Source: Moraxellaceae bacterium AER2_44_116 (GTDB lineage: Bacteria; Pseudomonadota; Gammaproteobacteria; Pseudomonadales; Moraxellaceae). From it: 64,000 bases of DNA. The translations under genes were made by a program, and so were the position numbers. Below, piece after piece: positions 15,107-23,124 of this stretch; position 1 is the first letter of the stretch; each line of letters opens with the position of its first letter. The notes under the pieces were generated by a model. It had not been told where the DNA came from, searched no databases, and saw nothing but the letters and a program-made list of their open reading frames with translations. The stretch spans positions 251,510 to 315,509 of the forward strand of contig VIAD01000002.1 in the NCBI GenBank assembly GCA_006546595.1, in the 5' to 3' direction.

Positions 15107-16339
15107 ATGTCTAAAAAAAATCATTCTCCAACACCAAGCAATATGATGGGTTTAGTGCTGACCGCAGGTGGCGCGCGTGGTGCTTATCAGGCGGGTGTAT
15201 TAAAGCGTGTCAGTGAAATTCCAGCCTTAAACAAAAAAGCATCACCGTTTAAAATTATTACAGGTGCTTCTGCGGGGGCGATAAATGGCGCGGCCATTGC
15301 CTCTCATAATTCCGATTTTACCAAAGGCGCGCAAACCTTAGTACATCTATGGTCGAATCTCAATTTCTCGCAAGTGTTTCGTAATGACCCTAAATCTTTA
15401 GCGCAAACAGGAGTAAAAGCACTGCTTGATTTTTCTTTGGGCGGTTTAACGGGGGCAGGGCGATTAAAGTCTTTTGTTGATGCCTCGCCATTGCGACAGT
15501 TTTTACAGCAACATCTGGATTTTTCGGGAATTGATGAAGCCATTAAAGCGGGTGATTTGCATGCGTTTGGCGTGACGGCAACGGGGTATCATTCAGGAAA
15601 AGCCTTTACCTTTGTTCAAGGACAAGCTGGCCATGCGCTGTGGAATAAAAGCCGACGTATTGCTTTGCCTGCACAATTAACGGTTGAGCATATTTTGGCA
15701 TCAGCCGCGATTCCCTTAGTATTTCAACCTATTGAGTTAAAAGCAGGTGAGTCTGTGGCGTATTTTGGTGATGGCGCCATGCGTTTAACCACGCCGTTAA
15801 GCCCTGCGATTCGTTTAGGGGCGCAGCGTTTGTTTGCGATTGGGGTGCGTTGTCAGGACTCGGCAGAAAGCTTACATCGTTCGGAGTTATCGACCGAGGA
15901 AGACTATGTGACGAAATTGGAGTGTCCACCATTTTCGCAAATTTGCGGCACGTTGATGAATGCGATTTTTTTGGATCATTTAGATGCCGATTTAGACCAC
16001 TTAAAACGCATGAATGCTTTTGTCGCAGCCTATCAAGCACTAGAGAAAAAATTGCCTGCCGTTGAGCAAGAATTTGCCACTCATGAACCGATGCGTGTGG
16101 TTAAACCCTTAGTGATTTCGCCTTCTGCCGATATTGCCGTCATTGCCAAAACATTGGAGCATCGTATGCCGCGTAGTATTCGTTATGTGATGGATGGTTT
16201 GGGACAACCCGATGAGAAAAGTGCTGATTTGATTAGCTTTTTATTATTTGATTCGGCGTTTACCCGTGAGCTGATTGATTTGGGGTATCACGATGCCAGT
16301 CAACGGATTGATGAAATTGAGCAGTTTTTGTTTGAATAA
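15107..16339 (+). CDS. Patatin-like phospholipase
   Basis: A 410-residue serine lipase of the patatin family. The oxyanion loop is LTAGGARGAYQAGVL (residues 18-32), the nucleophile elbow is ITGASAGAING with Ser about 55, and the catalytic Asp is in YFGDGAMR around residue 220, completing the Ser-Asp dyad. No signal peptide is visible, so it is probably cytoplasmic or membrane-peripheral. It would cleave acyl chains from phospholipids or related lipids. It is monocistronic, ending just before a palindromic repeat and the convergent cysA gene. A possible -24/-12 promoter precedes it. Confidence 0.92.
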   Translation: MSKKNHSPTPSNMMGLVLTAGGARGAYQAGVLKRVSEIPALNKKASPFKIITGASAGAINGAAIASHNSDFTKGAQTLVHLWSNLNFSQVFRNDPKSLAQTGVKALLDFSLGGLTGAGRLKSFVDASPLRQFLQQHLDFSGIDEAIKAGDLHAFGVTATGYHSGKAFTFVQGQAGHALWNKSRRIALPAQLTVEHILASAAIPLVFQPIELKAGESVAYFGDGAMRLTTPLSPAIRLGAQRLFAIGVRCQDSAESLHRSELSTEEDYVTKLECPPFSQICGTLMNAIFLDHLDADLDHLKRMNAFVAAYQALEKKLPAVEQEFATHEPMRVVKPLVISPSADIAVIAKTLEHRMPRSIRYVMDGLGQPDEKSADLISFLLFDSAFTRELIDLGYHDASQRIDEIEQFLFE

Positions 16340-16341
16340 AA

Positions 16342-16405
16342 CTGTAGGGGCGAATTTATTCGCCTCTTCAACAAAATAAATGGGCGGTTGAAACCGCCCC
16401 TACAG
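16342..16405. repeat. GTAGGGGCG inverted repeat between patatin and cysA
   Basis: CTGTAGGGGCG (16342-16352) and CGCCCCTACAG (16395-16405) are perfect inverted ends around GAATTTATTCGC and GGGCGGTTGAAACCGCCC hairpins. It fills the whole gap between two convergent genes and may terminate both. Confidence 0.75.
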
Positions 16406-16407
16406 CC

Positions 16408-17466
16408 TTAATCCTTCGCAAATACCCGCACTTGTATCGGACGTAAACGCACTTGTTGGCCTGTTTTAATGGCTAATTCTTGCAGTTGATTACGGGTTAA
16501 TTCGACTTCATAGAGCTTATCGTCAAACCCATTTAACTCAACACGCACACTCGCACCAAACGCTAAAATACGACTAATGCTAGCGACAATCCCTTCGCGT
16601 GAGTCGGGTTCAGTAATGATTTCTAATTCATGCGGACGCACAAAGCCGAGTGCTTCATCACCATGCGCTAAATCATGAGAGCCTAAGGATAAAACCGCAT
16701 CGCCACTGTGCAATTGGTTGTCGTGAATACGACCATGAAACAAATTCACTGCGCCTAAAAAGTTATAGACAAACGGTGTCGCAGGATGTTCATACACTTC
16801 TTGAGGTGTGCCTAATTGCTCAACATGACCTTTATTCATCAATACCACACGGTCTGCTACTTCTAAAGCTTCTTCTTGGTCATGGGTGACAAAAATACTG
16901 GTGATGTGCAATTCGTCATGAAGGCGACGTAACCAACGACGCAATTCTTTACGCACTTTGGCATCTAATGCACCAAATGGCTCATCCAGCAATAACACCC
17001 GAGGTTCTACGGCTAAAGCGCGTGCTAAGGCAATACGTTGCCGTTGACCACCTGACAATTGAGGTGGATAACGATCAGATAGCCAGTCCAGTTGTACTAG
17101 GTCTAATAACTCATGCACACGCCGTTTAATTTCATTTTCGTTCGGACGTTCACGACGTGGTTTCATCCGTAAACCAAAAGCGACATTCTCAAATACGGTC
17201 ATGTGGCGGAACAGGGCGTAATGTTGAAAGACAAAACCGACTTGCCGTTCACGGACATGGGCATCGGACGCATCTTCACCATCCAAAAATACATTGCCGC
17301 TGTCGGTGGGTTCTAAGCCTGCAATAATGCGTAGTAAGGTCGTTTTACCACAACCTGAAGGACCCAATAATGCGACTAATTCGCCTGTTGGAAAGTCCAA
17401 ACTGACATTATCCAGCGCGACAAAATTGCCAAAACGCTTGTTGATGTTCTTAACTTGAATACTCAT
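16408..17466 (-). CDS. cysA: Sulfate/thiosulfate ABC transporter ATP-binding protein CysA
   Basis: The 352-residue ATPase of the sulfate/thiosulfate importer. It contains Walker A GPSGCGKTTLLRI, the Q-loop VFQHYALFRHMTVFENV, signature LSGGQRQRIALARALA, Walker B VLLLDEPFGALD and the switch His in FVTHDQEEALEVA. A C-terminal TOBE-like region from about residue 240 matches CysA. It lies downstream of cysW across 75 bp containing a small GTAGCCCG hairpin, and is the last gene of the sbp-cysT-cysW-cysA run. No CysB site was identified by eye. Confidence 0.95.
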   Translation of the reverse strand: MSIQVKNINKRFGNFVALDNVSLDFPTGELVALLGPSGCGKTTLLRIIAGLEPTDSGNVFLDGEDASDAHVRERQVGFVFQHYALFRHMTVFENVAFGLRMKPRRERPNENEIKRRVHELLDLVQLDWLSDRYPPQLSGGQRQRIALARALAVEPRVLLLDEPFGALDAKVRKELRRWLRRLHDELHITSIFVTHDQEEALEVADRVVLMNKGHVEQLGTPQEVYEHPATPFVYNFLGAVNLFHGRIHDNQLHSGDAVLSLGSHDLAHGDEALGFVRPHELEIITEPDSREGIVASISRILAFGASVRVELNGFDDKLYEVELTRNQLQELAIKTGQQVRLRPIQVRVFAKD

Positions 17467-17501
17467 GGTCTGTTTCTCTATTTCGTCTTGCAGCTAATCA
17501 G

Positions 17502-17525
17502 TAGCCCGTATGGAATACGGGGCAA
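17502..17525. repeat. GTAGCCCG hairpin in the cysW-cysA gap
   Basis: CCCGTATGGAATACGGGG forms a short perfect-stem hairpin preceded by GTAG. It closely matches the arm at 11892-11911 and sits inside the sulfate operon. Confidence 0.55.
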
Positions 17526-17541
17526 AGTCACAGATTTACAA

Positions 17542-18435
17542 CTACTCGACGCGATCACTGGCGAGTGCCGCATCACGATGTGCTTGCCACTCAACAAAGG
17601 TTTTAACAACTAAGGTCGTGAGAGCCAGTAAAGCCAGCACCGAAGCCACCGCAAAAGCTGCTGCAAAGTTGTATTCGTTGTATAAAATTTCGACGTGTAA
17701 CGGCATGGTATTGGTCATGCCACGTATATGGCCAGAGACCACGGACACCGCACCAAACTCACCCATTGCTCGTGCATTGGAGAGAATAATCCCGTAAATT
17801 AAGGCCCATTTAATATTGGGTAAGGTCACATACCAAAAGGTTTTCCAACCTGATGCACCCAGTACAATCGCCGCTTCTTCTTCATCACGGCCTTGCGCTT
17901 GCATTAACGGAATCAGCTCACGGGCAACAAAAGGGAAAGTGACAAATATCGTGGCTAAGACCATTCCCGGTACAGCAAAAATAATGTTGATATCGTTATC
18001 AAATAACCAATCACCAAACCAACCTTGAGAGCCAAAAATCAGCACGTAAATCAAACCAGCAACCACGGGTGAAACCGAAAAGGGCAGGTCGATTAAGGTC
18101 GTTAATAACTGTTTGCCGCGAAATTCAAACTTGGCAATTGACCATGCCGCCGCGACACCAAACACTAAATTTAAGGGTATAGAAATCGCCGCAATCAGTA
18201 GCGTCAAGTAAATAGCCGACAGCGCATCAGCTTCATGTAATGCCGCTAAATAAACATCCCATCCCTTACGCAACGCCTCAGTAAAGACGGTAATTAACGG
18301 TAACAATAAAAATAAGGTGAAAAAGGATAAAGCCAGTGTCAATAATGTCCACTTCACCCATTTGGGTTCTTGAGTGGCCACTTTTTGTTTAAAACGGCTG
18401 GCATCGCCCCAGTTTTTACCAACGGTACTGGCCAT
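17542..18435 (-). CDS. cysW: Sulfate ABC transporter permease CysW
   Basis: The 297-residue second permease of the sulfate importer, with six predicted membrane helices after a ~30-residue cytoplasmic N terminus. The EAA loop that docks on CysA reads EEEAAIVLGASGWKTFWYVT. It also has the typical PFSVSPVVAGLIYVL segment and the late GEFGAVSVVSGHIRG. Its ATG lies 2 bp after the cysT stop, so translation is likely coupled. Length is normal for CysW. Confidence 0.95.
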   Translation of the reverse strand: MASTVGKNWGDASRFKQKVATQEPKWVKWTLLTLALSFFTLFLLLPLITVFTEALRKGWDVYLAALHEADALSAIYLTLLIAAISIPLNLVFGVAAAWSIAKFEFRGKQLLTTLIDLPFSVSPVVAGLIYVLIFGSQGWFGDWLFDNDINIIFAVPGMVLATIFVTFPFVARELIPLMQAQGRDEEEAAIVLGASGWKTFWYVTLPNIKWALIYGIILSNARAMGEFGAVSVVSGHIRGMTNTMPLHVEILYNEYNFAAAFAVASVLALLALTTLVVKTFVEWQAHRDAALASDRVE

Positions 18436-18437
18436 GA

Positions 18438-19256
18438 TTATTTCGCCCCCTTGTTAGAAGCCCACGCTTGTAAGCCATTGACAATAAATAATAAAACAAA
18501 GGAAATAACTAACATCACCAACGCGACAGCGGTTGCGCCTGTGTAGTCGTATTGCTCTAACTTGGTAATAATCATTAACGGGGTGATTTCGGACACCATC
18601 GGAATATTGCCTGCAATAAAAATCACCGAACCATATTCACCGACTGCCCGCGCAAACGCCAAAGCAAAACCTGTGAGCAGAGCAGGGAGAATCACAGGAA
18701 AAATGACATAACGCACGGTCTGCCAACGATTCGCACCTAAGCTGGCAGCTGCTTCTTCAAGCTCTGTATCTAAATCTTCCAATACGGGTTGAACAGTTCG
18801 CACGACAAATGGCAAACCAATAAAGGTTAACGCCACTAAAATTCCGAGTGGTGTAAACGCAACTTTAATCCCAAGCGGTTCTAAATATTGACCTAAAATG
18901 CCATTGCCTGAATAAATAGCAGTTAGCGCAATACCTGCGACGGCAGTCGGCAAAGCAAACGGTAAATCGACTAAAGCATCAACAATACGTTTGCCAAAAA
19001 ACTCGTAGCGCACCAACACCCACGCAAAAATCAACCCAAAAACCGCGTTAATACAGGCCGCAATCAATGACGTGCCAAAGGTTAATTTATAAGAGGCCAC
19101 TAAACGTGGCGAGCTGATAATGTGCCAAAACTCATCCCACGACAGCGTCGCTGTTTTCAAAAAAACGGCAGATAGTGGAATAAGCACAATCAGTGCTAGG
19201 TACACCAAAGTGTAGCCTAGCGACAGATGAAAGCCCGGTAAGACACGGTTTCGCAT
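18438..19256 (-). CDS. cysT: Sulfate ABC transporter permease CysT (CysU)
   Basis: A 272-residue permease with six membrane helices, first permease of the sulfate importer. The N-terminal LPGFHLSLGYTLVYLALIVL is characteristic of CysT, the EAA loop is ELEEAAASLGANRWQTVRYV, and DLPFALPTAVAGIAL plus GEYGSVIFIAGNIP are family segments. It begins 17 bp after the sbp stop on the same strand and pairs with CysW to form the channel. Confidence 0.95.
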   Translation of the reverse strand: MRNRVLPGFHLSLGYTLVYLALIVLIPLSAVFLKTATLSWDEFWHIISSPRLVASYKLTFGTSLIAACINAVFGLIFAWVLVRYEFFGKRIVDALVDLPFALPTAVAGIALTAIYSGNGILGQYLEPLGIKVAFTPLGILVALTFIGLPFVVRTVQPVLEDLDTELEEAAASLGANRWQTVRYVIFPVILPALLTGFALAFARAVGEYGSVIFIAGNIPMVSEITPLMIITKLEQYDYTGATAVALVMLVISFVLLFIVNGLQAWASNKGAK

Positions 19257-19273
19257 CAGAACATGCTCCGCGA

Positions 19274-20263
19274 TTAACGTACTTGATAGATTTGGTCAAA
19301 CACGCCGCCATCGGCAAAGTGTGCTTGTTGGGCATTACTCCAACCACCAAAGTCCTTAATGGTAAAAAGCTTAACGGGAGCAAATTGCTTGGCGTATTTA
19401 GCGGCAATTTTAGCGTCTGTTGGGCGATAGTAGTTTTTAGCCGCAATTTCTTGCGCTTCTGGCGAATACAAATACTGTAAATACGCTTCGGCAATTTTGG
19501 TTGTGCCATGTTTTTTGGCAAACTTATCGACCACTGCGACAGGTGGTTCGGCCAAAATAGAGACGCTTGGAGTGATAATTTCAAATTTATCAGGCCCTAA
19601 CTCTTTCACGGCTAAATAAGCTTCGTTTTCCCACGCTAACAACACATCGCCAATACCACGCTCAACAAAAGTAGTGGTTGAACCACGCGCACCTGAGTCT
19701 AAAACCTTGACGTTTTTAAACAGGCTTTTGACAAAAACTTGGGCTTTATCGGCATTGCCATTCGGTTGTTTTAAGGCATAACCCCACGCCGCTAAATAGT
19801 TCCAACGTGCGCCACCTGAGGTTTTAGGATTGGGTGTCACCACTTCAATACCGGGTTTGACAATATCGTTCCAATCTTTGATGTTTTTGGGATTGCCTTT
19901 GCGAACTAAGAAAACGATAGTCGATGTGTAGGGTGAAGCATTGTTCGGTAAACGTTTTTGCCAGTTTTCGGCAATTAAACCGCGTTGGGCAATGGCATCA
20001 ATGTCATAGGCTAAGGCTAAAGTCACGACATCGGCTTGTAAGCCATCAATGACCGAACGGCCTTGTTTGCCTGAACCGCCGTGAGATTGTTTGAAATTAA
20101 GGTCGTCGCCACCTTTAGACTTCCAGTATTTGGCAAAAGCGGCGTTATAGTCTTGATATAACTCACGAGTGGGGTCGTAAGAGACGTTTAGAAAATCAGT
20201 GGCAGCAATAGCAGAGTTAATAAAACCTAAACTTAACGCAAATGCTAAAAGTGTTTTTGACAT
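19274..20263 (-). CDS. sbp: Periplasmic sulfate-binding protein
   Basis: A 329-residue periplasmic solute-binding protein with a Sec signal (MSKTLLAFALSLGFINSAIA). The mature start includes the family motif VSYDPTRELYQDYN, and later FKQSHGGSGKQGR and the TSGGARWNYLAAWGYAL region match Sbp/CysP ligand-binding segments. The ATG at 20263 gives a proper signal peptide; the longer in-frame reading to 20308 does not. It heads the sulfate operon and is divergent from modA. Sbp and CysP are hard to tell apart by eye. Confidence 0.95.
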   Translation of the reverse strand: MSKTLLAFALSLGFINSAIAATDFLNVSYDPTRELYQDYNAAFAKYWKSKGGDDLNFKQSHGGSGKQGRSVIDGLQADVVTLALAYDIDAIAQRGLIAENWQKRLPNNASPYTSTIVFLVRKGNPKNIKDWNDIVKPGIEVVTPNPKTSGGARWNYLAAWGYALKQPNGNADKAQVFVKSLFKNVKVLDSGARGSTTTFVERGIGDVLLAWENEAYLAVKELGPDKFEIITPSVSILAEPPVAVVDKFAKKHGTTKIAEAYLQYLYSPEAQEIAAKNYYRPTDAKIAAKYAKQFAPVKLFTIKDFGGWSNAQQAHFADGGVFDQIYQVR

Positions 20264-20474
20264 GGTGTTATGCTCAAAGTCAGTGGATATGACGGCGATA
20301 GTAATCAAAGTGCTAAGTAATTAAAAAGAATAAATAGTTAGTTGGTTATTCTTAAATGGAATATAAGAAGGGTTTTATTTTGGTAGGATGGCGGGTGAAA
20401 TACAGAAATGTGTCTTGTTGGTGGGAGTCGTGGCGAACAAGCGTTCTAAAGTTTTTTTATTAGGCATTCATCGT

Positions 20475-21224
20475 ATGCATATATTTTTCCGTTTTTGCTT
20501 CATGTTAATGATCACTTCCAGTTTTTGTACATCTGTTATGGCTGACGAAGTACAAATTGCGGTCGCCTCTAATTTTACCGCCCCGATGAAAACCATTGCC
20601 GCCGACTTTGAGCAGCAAACAAAGCACAAAGTGTTATTGTCCTTTGGTGCAACAGGCAAGTTTTACGCACAAATCAAAAATGGTGCGCCATTTGATGTGT
20701 TATTAGCAGCAGACGATGAAATCCCGAAAAAGCTAGAGCAAGAAGGTGTAGCAGTCGTAGGGAGTCGTTTTACTTATGCCATTGGTCGCTTGGTATTATG
20801 GTCTGCGAAAGCGGATTTTGTTGATCCGAATGTTTTGCAACGCGGCAATTTTCAACATATAGCATTGGCTTCACCAAAACTTGCACCTTATGGTGCAGCA
20901 GCGATAGATGTGTTAACACATTTGGGTTTAGTCAAGCCCTTGCAGGCTAAATTCGTGCAAGGCGAAAATATTAGCCAAACCTCTCAATTTATAAGCTCAG
21001 GGAATGCCGAGTTGGGTTTTGTTGCCTTGTCGCAAGTATATTTGAATGGCAATTTGAAATCGGGTTCGGCATGGATTATTCCAGATACCTTATATTCACC
21101 GATACGCCAAGACGCGGTACTACTGACCAGCGCAAAAGATAAAGCAGCGGCGCAAGCCTTTATGTCTTATCTAAAATCGTCTAACGCCAAAGCAGTGATG
21201 GCTACTTATGGCTACCGTTTTTAA
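20475..21224 (+). CDS. modA: Periplasmic molybdate-binding protein ModA
   Basis: A 249-residue periplasmic binding protein with a signal peptide (to about residue 23, ending TSVMADE). The mature part begins VQIAVASNFTAPMKTIA, the usual ModA start, and has LSFGATGKFYAQIKNGAPFD with the oxyanion-binding Ser, ASPKLAPYGAAA, and a C-terminal VMATYGYRF. ATG 20475 gives a correct signal peptide; the upstream in-frame ATG at 20388 would add 29 non-signal residues. It starts the modABC run, 9 bp before modB, and is divergent from sbp. Confidence 0.93.
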   Translation: MHIFFRFCFMLMITSSFCTSVMADEVQIAVASNFTAPMKTIAADFEQQTKHKVLLSFGATGKFYAQIKNGAPFDVLLAADDEIPKKLEQEGVAVVGSRFTYAIGRLVLWSAKADFVDPNVLQRGNFQHIALASPKLAPYGAAAIDVLTHLGLVKPLQAKFVQGENISQTSQFISSGNAELGFVALSQVYLNGNLKSGSAWIIPDTLYSPIRQDAVLLTSAKDKAAAQAFMSYLKSSNAKAVMATYGYRF

Positions 21225-21233
21225 GGAGTTTCT

Positions 21234-21908
21234 GTGCTAGGTGAAACTGATTTTTCTGCCATTATCCTAACGCTAAAATTAGCGGCTATCACGACAATCA
21301 TTTTATTGTTGATTGGTACGCCGATTGCGTGGTGGTTGGCGCGTTCACAGGCATGGTGGAAAGGTATCGTGAGTGCCATCGTGATGTTGCCTATCGTTTT
21401 ACCGCCAACGGTGATTGGTTTTTATCTGCTTTTGGCAATGGGTTCACAGGGATGGATTGGCCACATCACGCAAGCATTAGGTTTAGGTTTGTTGCCGTTT
21501 ACTTTTGTTGGGTTGGTGATTGCGTCGGTGTTTTACTCGTTACCGTTTGTGGTGCAGCCTTTGCAAAATGCCTTTGAGTCCATTGGCCAACGCCCTTTAG
21601 AAGTCGCCGCAACCCTTCGTGCATCACCATTCGATACCTTTTTTTCAGTGATTTTGCCCTTAGCCAAACCTGCGTATTTAACCGCGAGTGTGTTGGCGTT
21701 TGCGCATACGATGGGCGAGTTTGGCATTGTGTTGATGGTTGGCGGCAATATTCCCGATAAAACGCGCGTGGTTTCAGTACAGATTTATGAACATGTGGAA
21801 GCGATAGAGTATAGCCAAGCGCATCTATTGTCGGCGGCGATGTTGGCGTTTTCCTTTTTGATGTTGTTGGCGTTATATGCGCTGAATAACAAAGGGAAAC
21901 GGACATGA
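21234..21908 (+). CDS. modB: Molybdate ABC transporter permease ModB
   Basis: A 224-residue permease with five to six membrane helices. The start is GTG at 21234, supported by AAGGAG at 21222-21227 that overlaps the end of modA. Family marks are MLPIVLPPTVIGFYLL, the ATPase-docking segment ALRASPFDTF-like (EVAATLRASPFDTFFSVILP) and MGEFGIVLMVGGNIP. It overlaps modC by 4 bp (ATGA), implying coupled translation. Confidence 0.95.
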   Translation: MLGETDFSAIILTLKLAAITTIILLLIGTPIAWWLARSQAWWKGIVSAIVMLPIVLPPTVIGFYLLLAMGSQGWIGHITQALGLGLLPFTFVGLVIASVFYSLPFVVQPLQNAFESIGQRPLEVAATLRASPFDTFFSVILPLAKPAYLTASVLAFAHTMGEFGIVLMVGGNIPDKTRVVSVQIYEHVEAIEYSQAHLLSAAMLAFSFLMLLALYALNNKGKRT

Positions 21909-22981
21909 GCGGCATTCACGCACGGTTTAATATCATTCGTCCAAACTTTGCACTCCATGTCGATTTAGCGTTACCTGCGACGGGAGTGTCGGCATTGTTT
22001 GGCGCATCAGGTTCAGGAAAAACCAGTTGTTTACGCGCAATTGCAGGGCTTGACCGTATTGCGGGTGGCTATTTAGAAGTCAATGGCGAGGTATGGCAAG
22101 ACGAGTCTAAAAAGCATTTTTTGCCGACTCATCAACGGCCATTAGCGTATGTTTTTCAAGAGGCCTGTTTGTTTGAGCATTTAACCATACGCCAAAATAT
22201 CGACTATGGTTTTAAACGCACACCCGTAGCGCAACGTAAAATTTCCCTAGAGCAAGCGATTGATTTATTGGGCATTGAGCATCTATTAGCGTGTCGTGCT
22301 AACACCTTATCGGGTGGTGAGCGTCAACGAGTGGCGATTGCCCGTGCCTTAGCGGTGAGCCCGCAATTATTGTTAATGGATGAACCGCTGGCGGCATTGG
22401 ATAGCAAGCGAAAAAACGATATTTTGCCGTATTTAGAACGCTTACAGCATGAGTTAGCCATCCCGATTATCTATGTCAGTCATTCATTAGATGAAGTTGC
22501 TCGCCTTGCCGATTATGTTGTCCTACTGGAGCAAGGACGTGTCGCCGCGCAAGGGGCGACGGTCGATTTAATGACACGTTTAGACTTATCGCTAGCGCAT
22601 GGGGATAGTGCCGAGGCGTTAATCACTGCCACTGTCATCGATATAGATAGCGAATATCATTTGGCCTGTGTCGCGTTTTCAGGTGGACGGTTAAGTTTAC
22701 TTAATCAGCAGGTGATAATTGGCCAAACAGTAAAAGTTCGGATTCAAGCGCGGGATGTCAGTTTGACGTTGGCTCATCAACGCGATACCAGTATTTTGAA
22801 TATTATTCCCGTCACCGTGACCGATATTGCTGATGACAGTATAGGGCAGGTGATGGTGGGTTTAGATGCCAATGGCACACGATTATTGGCAAGGATTACC
22901 CGTAAATCGGCGATGTTGCTCAATCTAGCTCCGCATCAACAGTTGTATGCTCAGATTAAAGGCGTGGCGATTCTTAAATAG
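21905..22981 (+). CDS. modC: Molybdate ABC transporter ATP-binding protein ModC
   Basis: The 358-residue ATPase of the molybdate importer. It shows Walker A FGASGSGKTSCLRAI, signature LSGGERQRVAIARALAV, Walker B LLLMDEPLAALD and the His switch YVSHSLDEVARLA. The C-terminal ~110 residues are a TOBE domain typical of ModC, probably binding molybdate. It overlaps modB by 4 bp and is the last gene of the operon; a nested inverted repeat begins 4 bp after its stop. No modE gene or ModE palindrome was found in this region. Confidence 0.95.
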   Translation: MSGIHARFNIIRPNFALHVDLALPATGVSALFGASGSGKTSCLRAIAGLDRIAGGYLEVNGEVWQDESKKHFLPTHQRPLAYVFQEACLFEHLTIRQNIDYGFKRTPVAQRKISLEQAIDLLGIEHLLACRANTLSGGERQRVAIARALAVSPQLLLMDEPLAALDSKRKNDILPYLERLQHELAIPIIYVSHSLDEVARLADYVVLLEQGRVAAQGATVDLMTRLDLSLAHGDSAEALITATVIDIDSEYHLACVAFSGGRLSLLNQQVIIGQTVKVRIQARDVSLTLAHQRDTSILNIIPVTVTDIADDSIGQVMVGLDANGTRLLARITRKSAMLLNLAPHQQLYAQIKGVAILK

Positions 22982-22984
22982 CCC

Positions 22985-23124
22985 GTAGGGGCGAATTTAT
23001 TCGCCAACTAATATACGCGTAAAAATGGCTTCGACTCCGCTCAGCCAACGTAAAAATGTTCCCTGAGTGGAGTCGAATGGTCATACATAAAGCCAATCAA
23101 TATGGCGAATAAATTCGCCCCTAC
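22985..23124. repeat. Nested composite inverted repeat between modC and copA
   Basis: The outer arms, GTAGGGGCGAATTTATTCGC plus CA at 22985-23006 and the exact 22-base complement at 23103-23124, enclose an inner pair, TTCGACTCCGCTCAGCC (from about 23030) and CCTGAGTGGAGTCGAA (about 23062-23077). The right arm supplies the TAG stop of copA (23121-23123). Inner relatives are at 37440-37492 and 43135-43229. Confidence 0.85.
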
